A stretch of 9,437 bases of DNA from Planctomycetota bacterium (lineage in GTDB: Bacteria > Planctomycetota > Phycisphaerae > UBA1845): NCBI GenBank assembly GCA_022563055.1, contig JADFOB010000025.1, positions 1 to 9,437 on the forward strand, in the 5' to 3' direction. The translations under genes and the position numbers were made by a program. Positions 1 through 7,084 of this stretch are shown here, piece after piece; the stretch's first letter is position 1; every line of letters begins with the position of its first letter. Under the pieces are notes generated by a model. It was not told the DNA's origin and ran no database searches. It saw nothing but the letters and a program-made list of their open reading frames with translations.

Positions 1-1184
1 GAGTCGTCCGCTTCGGTGGGGCGCGGTTCGCCGGAGGGTTCTTGCGGTGTGGTTTGGATCCCAGCGGTGTCCGTAGGAGCCGGTTCCTGTACGCCGCGTC
101 CAAGCAGTTGCTCAATGATTTGACCGGCTGGGACTTCACCGGCCGGGTCGTCCTCGCCCAGGATGATGGGTGGCTCGCCTCCGCTGACAGGAAGCGGTTC
201 AGCCGTAGGGGAACCAGCGTCCACCAGTGATCCCACGACATCCGCCGTGGTCGTTTCCGTGGTCCGCTTGAGAAAATCGGGTACCTCGCCGGCTGCCCGC
301 GCGCCGGACGTATGGATGTTTCGTGCCTGAGCCTCTAGGACGGTCCGCAAGAAGAAGGTCTCGAGGCGTTGGCGCGGATGCACGACCTCGAGCAGTTCCT
401 TCTTCTCTTCCTTGGCGATGAGCACCCGGATCTTCTCGACAGTCTCATCCGACAGGACGGAGGTCGTCAGTTGGGTTCGATCCCGCTGGGCGAGCAGGTC
501 GTTGATGTTCCCCGCGGCCATCTCCTGTCCACCATAGAGGATCATGACGCGGTCGCAGACGTCTTCCACGTCCGCCAGCATGTGGCTCGAAAGGAGGATC
601 GTTTTGCCCTTCTTGCCCAGATCGCGGATGACGTCCTTGATCTGGCGGGCGCCGATCGGGTCGAGCCCCGACGTCGGCTCGTCGAGGATCAGAAACTCCG
701 GATCGTTGATCAATGCCTGGGCCAGCCCGATGCGTCGGGCCATCCCCTTGCTGTACTCCCCGACCGGACGGTTCGCCTCGTGCTGCAACCCCACCATGTC
801 CAGCAGGCGCCGAGTCCGGTCCCGGCGAATACGCCCCGGCAGTCGAAACAGTCGGCCATAGTAATCCAGCGTTTCATGCGCGTTGAGGTAGCGATAGAGA
901 TAGGACTCTTCAGGAAGAAAGCCGATTCTCGCCTTCACCGAGACGTCGGTCGGCGCCTTGCCGAACACGGAGATGCGCCCTTTGGTGGCATAGAGCAGAC
1001 CCAGGAGCAATTTGATGGTCGTGGTCTTTCCCGAGCCGTTGGGTCCGAGCAACCCGAACACCTCACCGGGTCTGATCTCCAGGTCGAGATTCTTGACGGC
1101 CTCAACACGAGGGCGACGCCAGAAATCTCTAAACGTCTTGCACAAACCCGCCGTGTGCACCACCGGTAACGTTCGCTGCACCAT
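1..1184 (-). CDS. ABC transporter ATP-binding protein, ABC-2/DrrA type, 3' end cut by the window
   Basis: Nucleotide-binding subunit of an ABC-2 transporter; it hydrolyses ATP at the cytoplasmic face to power a membrane permease. I translated the minus strand from ATG at 1184: at least 394 codons remain open to base 1. Seen: Walker A GPNGSGKTT at residues 47-55, Q-loop region near LPEE 90-93, a signature of the YSKGM form at 144-148 (usual in drug/gliding-type ABC-2 ATPases in place of LSGGQ), Walker B with LILDEPTSGLDP at 165-176, and the H-loop His at 201 in LLSSH. The family normally ends near 300 residues at a motif like LETFFLR, which is visible here. Beyond it lies an extension of about 110 residues, rich in Pro, Glu, Thr and Gly, that leaves the window. 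The start lies 10 bases after the stop of the upstream SPFH gene, implying co-transcription. Its likely partner is the permease at 5831-6808. Substrate unknown. Confidence 0.95.
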   Translation of the reverse strand, partial: MVQRTLPVVHTAGLCKTFRDFWRRPRVEAVKNLDLEIRPGEVFGLLGPNGSGKTTTIKLLLGLLYATKGRISVFGKAPTDVSVKARIGFLPEESYLYRYLNAHETLDYYGRLFRLPGRIRRDRTRRLLDMVGLQHEANRPVGEYSKGMARRIGLAQALINDPEFLILDEPTSGLDPIGARQIKDVIRDLGKKGKTILLSSHMLADVEDVCDRVMILYGGQEMAAGNINDLLAQRDRTQLTTSVLSDETVEKIRVLIAKEEKKELLEVVHPRQRLETFFLRTVLEAQARNIHTSGARAAGEVPDFLKRTTETTTADVVGSLVDAGSPTAEPLPVSGGEPPIILGEDDPAGEVPAGQIIEQLLGRGVQEPAPTDTAGIQTTPQEPSGEPRPTEADD

Positions 1185-1194
1185 GAGGCGTTCT

Positions 1195-2466
1195 CTATCC
1201 AGCTTCCGGTCCGATGGCATGAACCTGTCGAGGTCGGATCTCGGTTACGTCAAAGTCCTTCTCCCGCAGGCGTCGTGCCTCTTCGGCACGCGTCTGTTCC
1301 GGATCGATCGAGATAGTGACGCGGAACTCCTGGAGGCCCGATGGGCGATAGAGTTTCACAACGCCGGGCTTTTGGAAGATCTTCAGTCGGGTCTGCTCCC
1401 ACAGGCGCTCGATGAGCACCGCGGCGCTCCGCTCGTATTCCGGCACCAGCGTCTGGTACTCGCGCACGTCGCTCTGCATCTGCCCGACGACGACCGACAG
1501 GTAGGCGCCGACGTCTTTGAGCATCTGTCCCGCCTTTCCTTCGGCGCTTTGCAACAGGCGATCCAGTTTCGCCCGTGATGCCTCCGAGTCCTCTTCGTCA
1601 AGCTCATCCAGAACCTCGACCAACTCCTGGTAGATCGCTCCGGCTGCCTCGCTGAGGATTTTCGTTCGCTCCTGCTGGGCCTGGCGGATCCGCTTCTCTT
1701 TGGCGTTCTCCGCCTGTTGTGTGGTCTCGAAAGCGCCTTGCACCTGCAGCGGCACTATGGGCTCGAACATCTCGACGGTGACGACGGTCACACCGCTGTT
1801 GAGCTGCCCAAGCCGTTCATTGATGCGGCGCTTCATCTCTCCCTGCACATAATCGACCCGCGTACGAATGATCTGCTCGGCGGTGAGTTCGCTGGCGACT
1901 TGGACACCAATGGTTTCGACGAGCACGCGAATCAGCGCTTCAGCCGCTTCGACTTCCTTGCCGGCCATCTGTGTGACATAGGTGCGCACGTCGTGGATGT
2001 TGTAGGTCACCTCCCATTGCACGTGGACGAGACCGGCATCGGCTGTGAGCAGCGCCCCGTCGATGGCGGGGTTCAACCCCGAATGGGCTCCGCGCGACAT
2101 CATGGAGAGCGCCCTGCCCTTCTCGCTCTCCTTGCGGGCAAACGTGTGACTCGTGATGGTGAGATTGTTACTCTTCCTGGTCGGGAGGCGCACGATCTCT
2201 TCGATCGGGAACGGAAAGGCCCACACCAAACCCGCTTCCCGCACCGTCGGGTTGAGCGACCCCATCCGCAGGATCAGCGCCTGCTCGTGGCTGGCGATGC
2301 TGGAAACATTCGAGAAGAGATAAACCACTACGAGGATCACCATGATGACCTTGAGGATCCCGAAACTCGACCGGAGCGCATCCGCCAATGACTGGCTCGC
2401 AGCGTCCAGCGGCGCCTCGGTCAGATCGGGATCGCGGTGCGCGTTTGCGTCGTGGTGCTGATGCAT
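1195..2466 (-). CDS. SPFH/band-7 domain membrane protein, HflK-like (423 aa)
   Basis: Membrane-anchored SPFH (stomatin/prohibitin/flotillin/HflK) protein; such proteins assemble into ring or cage scaffolds that organise membrane patches and modulate enzymes within them. Seen: a His-rich N-terminus, one transmembrane segment at about 35-52, an SPFH domain at about 55-255 with EAGLVWAFPFPIEEIVRLPTR (78-98), matching the family pattern GPGL-x-PFPI-x-R, and TADAGLVHVQWEVTYNIHD (141-159), the usual central strands. A charged coiled coil follows at about 245-345 (ENAKEKRIRQAQQER), then a C-terminal tail of about 75 residues. Its start lies 6 bases after the stop of the HflC-like gene, and a GGAG Shine-Dalgarno sits inside that gene's last codons, so translation is probably coupled. 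HflK-like by its pattern and central strands; orthology with E. coli HflK is not established, and no ftsH is visible. Confidence 0.9.
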   Translation of the reverse strand: MHQHHDANAHRDPDLTEAPLDAASQSLADALRSSFGILKVIMVILVVVYLFSNVSSIASHEQALILRMGSLNPTVREAGLVWAFPFPIEEIVRLPTRKSNNLTITSHTFARKESEKGRALSMMSRGAHSGLNPAIDGALLTADAGLVHVQWEVTYNIHDVRTYVTQMAGKEVEAAEALIRVLVETIGVQVASELTAEQIIRTRVDYVQGEMKRRINERLGQLNSGVTVVTVEMFEPIVPLQVQGAFETTQQAENAKEKRIRQAQQERTKILSEAAGAIYQELVEVLDELDEEDSEASRAKLDRLLQSAEGKAGQMLKDVGAYLSVVVGQMQSDVREYQTLVPEYERSAAVLIERLWEQTRLKIFQKPGVVKLYRPSGLQEFRVTISIDPEQTRAEEARRLREKDFDVTEIRPRQVHAIGPEAG

Positions 2467-2472
2467 GTCGGT

Positions 2473-3420
2473 CTACTCCGATCCCCCGGCCGAAGCTGAC
2501 CCTGCCGTTGCCGGGCGGACCTTTCGGCGACCTTCTTCACTAAAGACGTCCCACGGTGATTCGCCGGCATCGAGGATCAGGGTCGTTCGCTCGGACAGCG
2601 CCTGCGCGGTGGTGCGAAGCGCGTCGAGAAACATCCGCAGTTCAGGGTACTTGTCGAACTCCTTATAGTATTCGCTGACCATGCGATCCGCCTCATTCTC
2701 GATCCGGGCCACCTTTTCCTGCGCCGCCGCCATAATGCGCGCCTCGGTTGCCCGCGCGTCGGCGAGAATATCCTGAGCGCGCGCCGCACCTTCGGCGTCG
2801 TAGCGGGAGGCCTTGCGCGCTTCATTGGCCTTCATACTGTCGAAGATGGCCGTCGTGACCGCCTGGGGCAATCCGAGCTTCTTAATGCCGAACCCGACGA
2901 TCTCGATACCGTAGGGCTCTTGGACGTCCCGCGCCACAGCCGCCTGGATTTCCTCCTCGATCTGGCGCAACTTCCTCTTGGTGGGATCCACGGAGACGAA
3001 CTCCGCGAAGCTCCGCTGTCCGATCACGGCGTGCTTATGCGTCACGATGGTCGTGCGCAGTTTCTTTTCGCCCTCTTCCTCACCGCCCGGAAAGTTTGTA
3101 TGGAACCTGATTGCGTCACCGGGGGCGCTGCCGATTTTCCACAGTGTGAACGTCGTCACCACAAGGTTCTTGCCGTCAACCGTACGCGTCTCCTCCGTGC
3201 GATCCTCGAGGATGCGGACCCGTTTATCGTAGACGACGACGGTCTGGATAGGCGGAGGCCATTTGAACTGCAGACCCGGTTCCACAATGGCGGTATCCGC
3301 CGGGTTGCCGAACGTCTTGACGATCGCCACTTCCGTAAACCGCACCTGAAACGTGCACATGTAGAGTATGAGCACGATTCCCAGGAAAACAGCCGACGCA
3401 ATTGTGCCGAGGTTTTTCAT
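2473..3420 (-). CDS. SPFH/band-7 domain protein, HflC-like (315 aa)
   Basis: HflC-like SPFH protein. In E. coli HflC pairs with HflK in a periplasmic-side cage around the FtsH protease; a similar hetero-assembly with the neighbouring HflK-like products is inferred. Seen: N-terminal anchor at about 7-23, SPFH domain at about 24-205 with VEPGLQFKWPPPIQTV (46-61), and the HflC-type helix entry FGIKKLGLPQAV (177-188), close to the family's IK-x-LPE pattern. Next come ANEARKASRYDAEGAA (198-213) and an Ala/Glu/Arg coiled coil to about 250. The C-terminal block DKYPELRMFLDALR (256-269), ending near DAGESPWDVF (284-293), resembles the conserved end of HflC, where a phenylalanine-rich segment and MSPDSDFF are usual. 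Length is near the family norm (about 330). GGGAG lies 10 bases before the ATG. The final 20 residues are low-complexity Ala/Gly/Ser. Confidence 0.92.
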   Translation of the reverse strand: MKNLGTIASAVFLGIVLILYMCTFQVRFTEVAIVKTFGNPADTAIVEPGLQFKWPPPIQTVVVYDKRVRILEDRTEETRTVDGKNLVVTTFTLWKIGSAPGDAIRFHTNFPGGEEEGEKKLRTTIVTHKHAVIGQRSFAEFVSVDPTKRKLRQIEEEIQAAVARDVQEPYGIEIVGFGIKKLGLPQAVTTAIFDSMKANEARKASRYDAEGAARAQDILADARATEARIMAAAQEKVARIENEADRMVSEYYKEFDKYPELRMFLDALRTTAQALSERTTLILDAGESPWDVFSEEGRRKVRPATAGSASAGGSE

Positions 3421-3439
3421 AGAAGGACAACTCCCATTA

Positions 3440-3468
3440 CGCGATCACCGGCGCGCGCGATCACCGGC
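3440..3468. repeat. 13-bp direct repeat spanning a stop codon
   Basis: CGCGATCACCGGC occurs at 3440-3452 and again at 3456-3468, a 16-bp offset. The right copy contains the TGA stop (minus strand) of the 706-residue SPFH gene and the left copy lies in the 40-base gap before the HflC-like gene. It looks like a small replication-slippage duplication. No function is evident, though the GC-rich stretch could pair in RNA between the two genes. Confidence 0.6.
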
Positions 3469-5581
3469 CCTTTTTGCGCTCGTTCTCCACGCTCGCTGCC
3501 AAAACCTGATCCAGCGCGCCCTCCTGGCGCGTTTCATACTCGATAATGACGTTGGAGGTATCTCCGGCGATGAGAAACTTTCTAACGTAGGCGAGATTCT
3601 CAAAAACCTCGAGGCGCTTGCGCTGCTTGTAGAGCTCCGGCGCCGCCTCGAAGGCAGCCACCTCGGCGGAAAACGACCGCGCTTTTGTCCGGGCTCGGCT
3701 GACTTCTCCATGGGTGCTCGCGCGAGCGTCGGCGATCAGCGCCGCCGCCTGACCACTCAACGGGGCGATACCGGCTGCGGTGTTTCCCATCAGCAGGTTC
3801 TCGACCACCTGTTCTGCTTCGGCGAGCGCATCAGGATCGGAGGCGGCGTCCTTCTCCAGTCGATTGCGTTGGAGGATGGCTTCATCGAGCAACTTCGCCC
3901 GCGCTTGCGTCCCGGCGGTGTTGGTCAGGATCCGCCTCGCCTCGCCTTGGGCGGCGCTGATGGTCGCTCCTTTCAACGTCTCAGCCCGGATCACGCTTTG
4001 GAATGCCTCCGCCACCTTGCTCTTGGCCGGCGGATGCGCCCCGCGCACCCCAACGAAAACGATCTCAATCCCGACGCCGGGCGAGAACCCGTCAAGCCGC
4101 TCCTGGATCAAGCGCTTCAACTTGCGATTGAACGCCGCCCGACCAGGCCCCATGAGTTGATCGATGTCGACACTGGCTGCGTAGTCCTGGAGGTATTGAT
4201 ACGAAATCGCCTCCATGAGCTTGATCGGATCATCGTAGTTGTAGAGGAAGTCGTGGATGCTCTTGATGCGATACTCGATCGGAACGGACACCATCAGCAG
4301 GCTTACCGGCGTGCTCTCGGACCCGGCGGACGACGCGACCGTTTCCGTCTGCTTCATGGTGGCACCCTCGTCCCGGACGGAGGCCACGACCAACATCAAC
4401 TCGGGCACATAATCATGCTGCTCGGTCCAGAGGATGGCGCTGTGGGGATGGTCGTCGTCCTCGGTCGCTTCGCCGAGCACCAGTTCGTCGATCCGCCGCA
4501 CCGGCGCCCGCCGGACAATGTCGATGGGGAAGGGCCATTTGAGGTGCAAGCCCGGCCCAAGGGCGTCAGACTCCTTCTGCACCACCGCCCCGAAACGTTC
4601 AACCACAACCTGCTCTTCGGCATCCACAATGACAACGCTTGTCAGTGAGAGGATCACGATGATCGTGACAACGACGATCGGAAGGAGCCACCGCTGCAAC
4701 AGCTCGTAAAACCAGGTCTTGCTGACCTCGAAACCGAACTGGTAGTTCACCGCATCGGCGATCGACTTGGCAATCCCGCCGGGTTCCGTAATCAGTCCCA
4801 AGAGCCGGCTGTCAAACGAGGGTCTGGGGATTTCGCCCGGGCTCCTGGGGCGGTACATGTCCAGGATGAAGTTCATGGCGAACTCGATGCCCAGAACGAC
4901 CAGCACCACTCGCAACAGGTAGGCAAACAGCGGTTCGATCCAGTCGATGGTTCCCGTCGTCATCAGAGCGATCGCCAGCCCCAAACAGGCGACGGCGTTG
5001 CCCGCCATGGACGTCGCACCCGCCCGAATGACCCGCCACTGCGGCAACCGGGCCAACGCACTCGCATACCGGGCGTACAGGAAGGAGGGGAACCCGATCC
5101 CGACCACGAACCACATAATCATGGTCGGCTGCAATGTGCGCCGCAGACCGTCTTTGACGAAGGCCTCCTCGAACGCCCAACCCCACCCGACGAACTGCCC
5201 GCCGACCAGCAGCAGGGACAACACGATCGTGACGGCGGGAAGAAGCCACCGAACCATCCAGCGGAGGCGGTTCTGCTCCAACAACAGCGCCTCGTCGTCC
5301 AGCTCGAAGAGACCTTCGCCGCCACCGCCTTCCCGGGCGCGCCGCAACTCCGTGGTCTCGAGCGTCTCGGCAAGAACCCGGCGCATCTGCTTGAAGATCA
5401 GGAACAGGATCAGCCAGATCGGGAGCCCCACGACCATCAACCGCGCAACCACCGCGACGGCATCGGACTTAGACCAGTAGGCCAAACCCCACAGCGAGGC
5501 GCAGAACACAACTTGCAGGATGAACCCGAACGCAGCCACGCGCTGGGCGAGACGATCACTCGACGTGGTTGCTTCGGTCAT
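3461..5581 (-). CDS. Polytopic membrane protein with C-terminal HflK-like SPFH domain (706 aa)
   Basis: First gene of the leftward operon, and about 300 residues longer than a classical HflK. Seen: membrane segments at about 15-36, 42-63, 110-131, 152-170, 190-212 and 216-240, a soluble stretch with TEPGGIAKSIADAVNYQFG (265-283), then a seventh segment at 297-319. That last segment leads into an SPFH domain at about 320-540. It carries LGPGLHLKWPFPIDIVRR (341-358) and VSVPIEYRIKSIHDFLYNYD (431-450). An acidic/Ser-rich insertion at about 370-425 separates the two SPFH strands. A coiled coil at about 535-660 follows (AAQGEARRIL), and the tail ends in a basic ERKKGR. The start is fixed: an in-frame TAG lies two codons upstream of the ATG. 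There is no strong Shine-Dalgarno; the nearest purine stretch, GCGGA, lies within a small inverted repeat. The SPFH part is confident. The function of the polytopic N-terminus is unknown; it could anchor or recruit the ABC permease. Confidence 0.93.
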   Translation of the reverse strand: MTEATTSSDRLAQRVAAFGFILQVVFCASLWGLAYWSKSDAVAVVARLMVVGLPIWLILFLIFKQMRRVLAETLETTELRRAREGGGGEGLFELDDEALLLEQNRLRWMVRWLLPAVTIVLSLLLVGGQFVGWGWAFEEAFVKDGLRRTLQPTMIMWFVVGIGFPSFLYARYASALARLPQWRVIRAGATSMAGNAVACLGLAIALMTTGTIDWIEPLFAYLLRVVLVVLGIEFAMNFILDMYRPRSPGEIPRPSFDSRLLGLITEPGGIAKSIADAVNYQFGFEVSKTWFYELLQRWLLPIVVVTIIVILSLTSVVIVDAEEQVVVERFGAVVQKESDALGPGLHLKWPFPIDIVRRAPVRRIDELVLGEATEDDDHPHSAILWTEQHDYVPELMLVVASVRDEGATMKQTETVASSAGSESTPVSLLMVSVPIEYRIKSIHDFLYNYDDPIKLMEAISYQYLQDYAASVDIDQLMGPGRAAFNRKLKRLIQERLDGFSPGVGIEIVFVGVRGAHPPAKSKVAEAFQSVIRAETLKGATISAAQGEARRILTNTAGTQARAKLLDEAILQRNRLEKDAASDPDALAEAEQVVENLLMGNTAAGIAPLSGQAAALIADARASTHGEVSRARTKARSFSAEVAAFEAAPELYKQRKRLEVFENLAYVRKFLIAGDTSNVIIEYETRQEGALDQVLAASVENERKKGR

Positions 5582-5588
5582 AGGCTAC

Positions 5589-5609
5589 ACATCCGCGGGG
5601 TTCGGATGT
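5589..5609 (-). promoter_or_regulatory. Small inverted repeat in the leader of the 706-aa SPFH gene
   Basis: ACATCCG (5589-5595) and CGGATGT (5603-5609) form a perfect 7-bp inverted repeat with a 7-base loop. It ends 7 bases before the ATG at 5581. In RNA the hairpin would bury the only purine-rich candidate ribosome-binding bases (GCGGA). It could be a translational control element or an operator; chance is not excluded for 7 bp. Confidence 0.35.
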
Positions 5610-5725
5610 TCTTGGCCCGCACAACCGCGGAGAACTCCGGCCCTACATACGACGTATCCAACAGTAGGCCGCAAAGCCGTGATGCACGAACCTTTGGTTC
5701 GCACCAGCTTGTTGCACCCGGCACC

Positions 5726-5753
5726 TTGTCGGTACAACTTGGCAGCCTAGAAT
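5726..5753 (+). promoter_or_regulatory. Candidate sigma-70-type promoter for the ABC permease
   Basis: TTGTCG (5726-5731) and TAGAAT (5748-5753) are separated by 16 bases, matching the consensus at 4/6 and 5/6 positions. Transcription would start near 5760, giving a leader of about 70 bases before the ATG at 5831. The call rests on consensus matching only. Confidence 0.3.
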
Positions 5754-5830
5754 AATCGAATTGTCCAGACGCCGAAACACGGAGTGGCCTTTCCGATCCT
5801 GGTTTCGACGTTTCGACTTTGGACGTTTTC

Positions 5831-6808
5831 ATGTGGCAGCGATTCTACGCCGTAGCGTGTAACACCTTCGTGGAGACAATCCGCCAGCCGATCTTCGGCG
5901 TGATTCTCCTCGTGACGGCGGCGGCGCTGATCCTCAACGTGTCGCTGGCGGCCTTCACCCTCGACGACGACGACAAACTGCTCCTTGACCTGGGACTCTC
6001 TACGCTTCTGCTTAGCGGCTTGTTCTTGTCGGCGTTCAGTGCCAGCGGCGTGCTGAGCCGGGAGATCGAGAACAAGACCGTCCTGACCGTGATTTCCAAG
6101 CCGATCAGCCGACCACTGTTCATTTTGGGCAAGTTTGCCGGGCTGGTCGCCGCCCTGGTCCTGGCCTTCTACCTCTGCAATCTGGTCTTCATCCTCGCCC
6201 AGCGGCACGGGGTTCTCCAAAACACCACGGACCCCTGGGACGCACCGGTTCTGGCACTGGGATTCGGGAGCCTGGCTCTCGCCGGGATCGGAGCCGCCTT
6301 CTACAACTACTTCTACGGCAAGCACTTCGCTACGACAACCATCGCCTTCGAGACCGTCTTGCTCACACTCGCCACGCTCATTGTCGCCGTCCTGGATGAG
6401 AGCTGGGAAGTCATCCCGTTCGGCAGCAATCTGGTCGGCGGGCAGGTGCTCGTCGCCGCTTTTCTCGTGCTCCTGGTTGTCATTCTCACGGCGGCGGTCG
6501 CCCTGGCTGCCTCGACCCGTTTGGGTCCGTTGATGACACTGGTCACCTGCACCGGGTTCCTGGGTCTCGGTTTAATCTCCGACTACGCCTTCGGCCAGCG
6601 CGCGGAAACGTCGAGGATTTCCGCAGTGGTCTATCATGTCGTGCCGAACATCGGTCCGTTCTCGGTGATTGACGGGCTCTATGCCGAATCTGAAAAGACT
6701 CTCGTGCCCCCGCGATATGTCGGACTCGTCAGTGCCTACGCCGCGCTTTTGACAGTCGGAATCCTCAGTGTAGCCATCGCCTCCTTCCAGACGCGCGAAG
6801 TGGGTTAG
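5831..6808 (+). CDS. ABC-2-type transporter permease (325 aa)
   Basis: Membrane subunit of an ABC-2 transporter, expected to work with the ATPase at 1-1184. Seen: NTFVETIRQPIFGVIL (11-26), the typical opening of this permease group, and the cytoplasmic SREIENKTVLTVISKPISR (76-94), the classic coupling region before a membrane re-entry. Hydrophobic segments lie at about 20-40, 52-72, 103-122, 140-160, 171-188, 205-227, 233-250 and 298-319. No substrate-binding or peptidase domain is present. I chose the ATG at 5831; an in-frame TTG at 5819 would add four residues (MDVF), but the family usually begins with a short cationic stretch such as MWQRFYAVA. The Shine-Dalgarno is weak (GGAC, 6 bases upstream). 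The gene is divergent from the SPFH operon. Substrate unknown. Confidence 0.92.
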   Translation: MWQRFYAVACNTFVETIRQPIFGVILLVTAAALILNVSLAAFTLDDDDKLLLDLGLSTLLLSGLFLSAFSASGVLSREIENKTVLTVISKPISRPLFILGKFAGLVAALVLAFYLCNLVFILAQRHGVLQNTTDPWDAPVLALGFGSLALAGIGAAFYNYFYGKHFATTTIAFETVLLTLATLIVAVLDESWEVIPFGSNLVGGQVLVAAFLVLLVVILTAAVALAASTRLGPLMTLVTCTGFLGLGLISDYAFGQRAETSRISAVVYHVVPNIGPFSVIDGLYAESEKTLVPPRYVGLVSAYAALLTVGILSVAIASFQTREVG

Positions 6809-6834
6809 CGCATCGTTGAAGAATCCGACCCACA

Positions 6835-6920
6835 AGCGCCAGCGCGCGGTCTTCTTATCCGAGCCCCGAGCGCCGGCGCGGGGTCTTCTTATCCGAGCCC
6901 CCAGCGCCAGCGCGGGGTCT
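6835..6920. repeat. 34-bp tandem repeat, about 2.5 copies
   Basis: Unit 1 is at 6835-6868, unit 2 at 6869-6902 and a partial unit 3 at 6903-6920. Each starts AGCGCC and runs through a G-rich run, then TCTTCTTATCCGAGCCCC. The units differ at only a few bases. A diverged reverse-complement copy sits at 7085-7115 (core GGGGCTCGGAT). The same core on both strands suggests a dispersed, palindromic repeat family. Confidence 0.8.
6864..6890 (+). terminator. Possible terminator hairpin after the ABC permease
   Basis: CCCC (6864-6867) pairs with GGGG (6880-6883), and GCG/CGC pair inside around a CCGG centre, with a 2-base GA bulge. A pyrimidine tract TCTTCTT follows. It lies about 55 bases after the permease stop. 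It is built from the 34-bp repeat unit, so termination may be a by-product of the repeat. Confidence 0.35.
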
Positions 6921-6951
6921 GGTGCTCCGTCAGCCTTGGTTTGACGGGTTG

Positions 6952-7033
6952 GTGTGCCACTGCTCTTGAGCAGTGTTCTCTGGGAGCCTAAACCACCTCG
7001 CCGACTTCGCACTGCTCAAGAGCAGTGGCACAC
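6952..7033. repeat. Perfect 24-bp inverted repeat with self-palindromic arms
   Basis: The left arm 6952-6975 is the exact reverse complement of the right arm 7010-7033, with a 34-base spacer. The outer part of each arm reads GTGTGCCA or its complement. The inner part is CACTGCTC-TT-GAGCAGTG, itself an 8-bp palindrome around two bases. A transcript could fold as one long stem or as two small hairpins. The pattern fits a REP/BIME-like or MITE-like dispersed element. Confidence 0.9.
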
Positions 7034-7084
7034 ATCTGAAGTCTCCGCACAACCCATCGAATCACCGCTGACAGAGCACTATCG

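Larger units (their letters stand above)
5582..5830. promoter_or_regulatory. Divergent intergenic region between the SPFH operon and the ABC permease
   Basis: A stretch of 249 bases without a gene. It must carry the start signals for both divergent transcripts. Short open frames cross it, but none has a Shine-Dalgarno plus recognisable content. On the minus strand I see no convincing -35/-10 pair for the SPFH operon; the best is TTGCGG with TATGTA at a 19-base spacing, which is poor. A possible rightward promoter is listed separately. Confidence 0.6.

Noticed and set aside
369..1169. Plus-strand open frame of 266 codons
   Set aside because: It lies antisense to the ABC ATPase, whose Walker A, signature and Walker B motifs are clear. 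It is a high-GC shadow frame.
1717..2391. Plus-strand open frame of 224 codons
   Set aside because: Antisense to the 423-aa SPFH protein, which has clear family motifs.
1195..3420. Calling the pair hflK and hflC as true orthologues
   Set aside because: The domain order fits, but no ftsH is in view and a third SPFH gene is present, so I kept family-level names and no gene symbols.
3368..4648. Plus-strand open frame of 426 codons
   Set aside because: Antisense to the SPFH genes; its peptide is rich in Arg, His and Pro without any recognisable domain, as expected from the complement of high-GC coding sequence.
5578..5832. Minus-strand open frame of 84 codons in the divergent region
   Set aside because: No Shine-Dalgarno or recognisable content; it fills the control region and runs into the start of the SPFH gene out of frame.
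5747..6325. Minus-strand open frame of 192 codons
   Set aside because: Antisense to the ABC-2 permease; composition (Glu, Gln, Arg rich) is that of the complement of hydrophobic codons.
6835..6920. CRISPR array
   Set aside because: The 34-bp units are directly adjacent with no unique spacers, and they differ from one another, so this is a simple tandem repeat.
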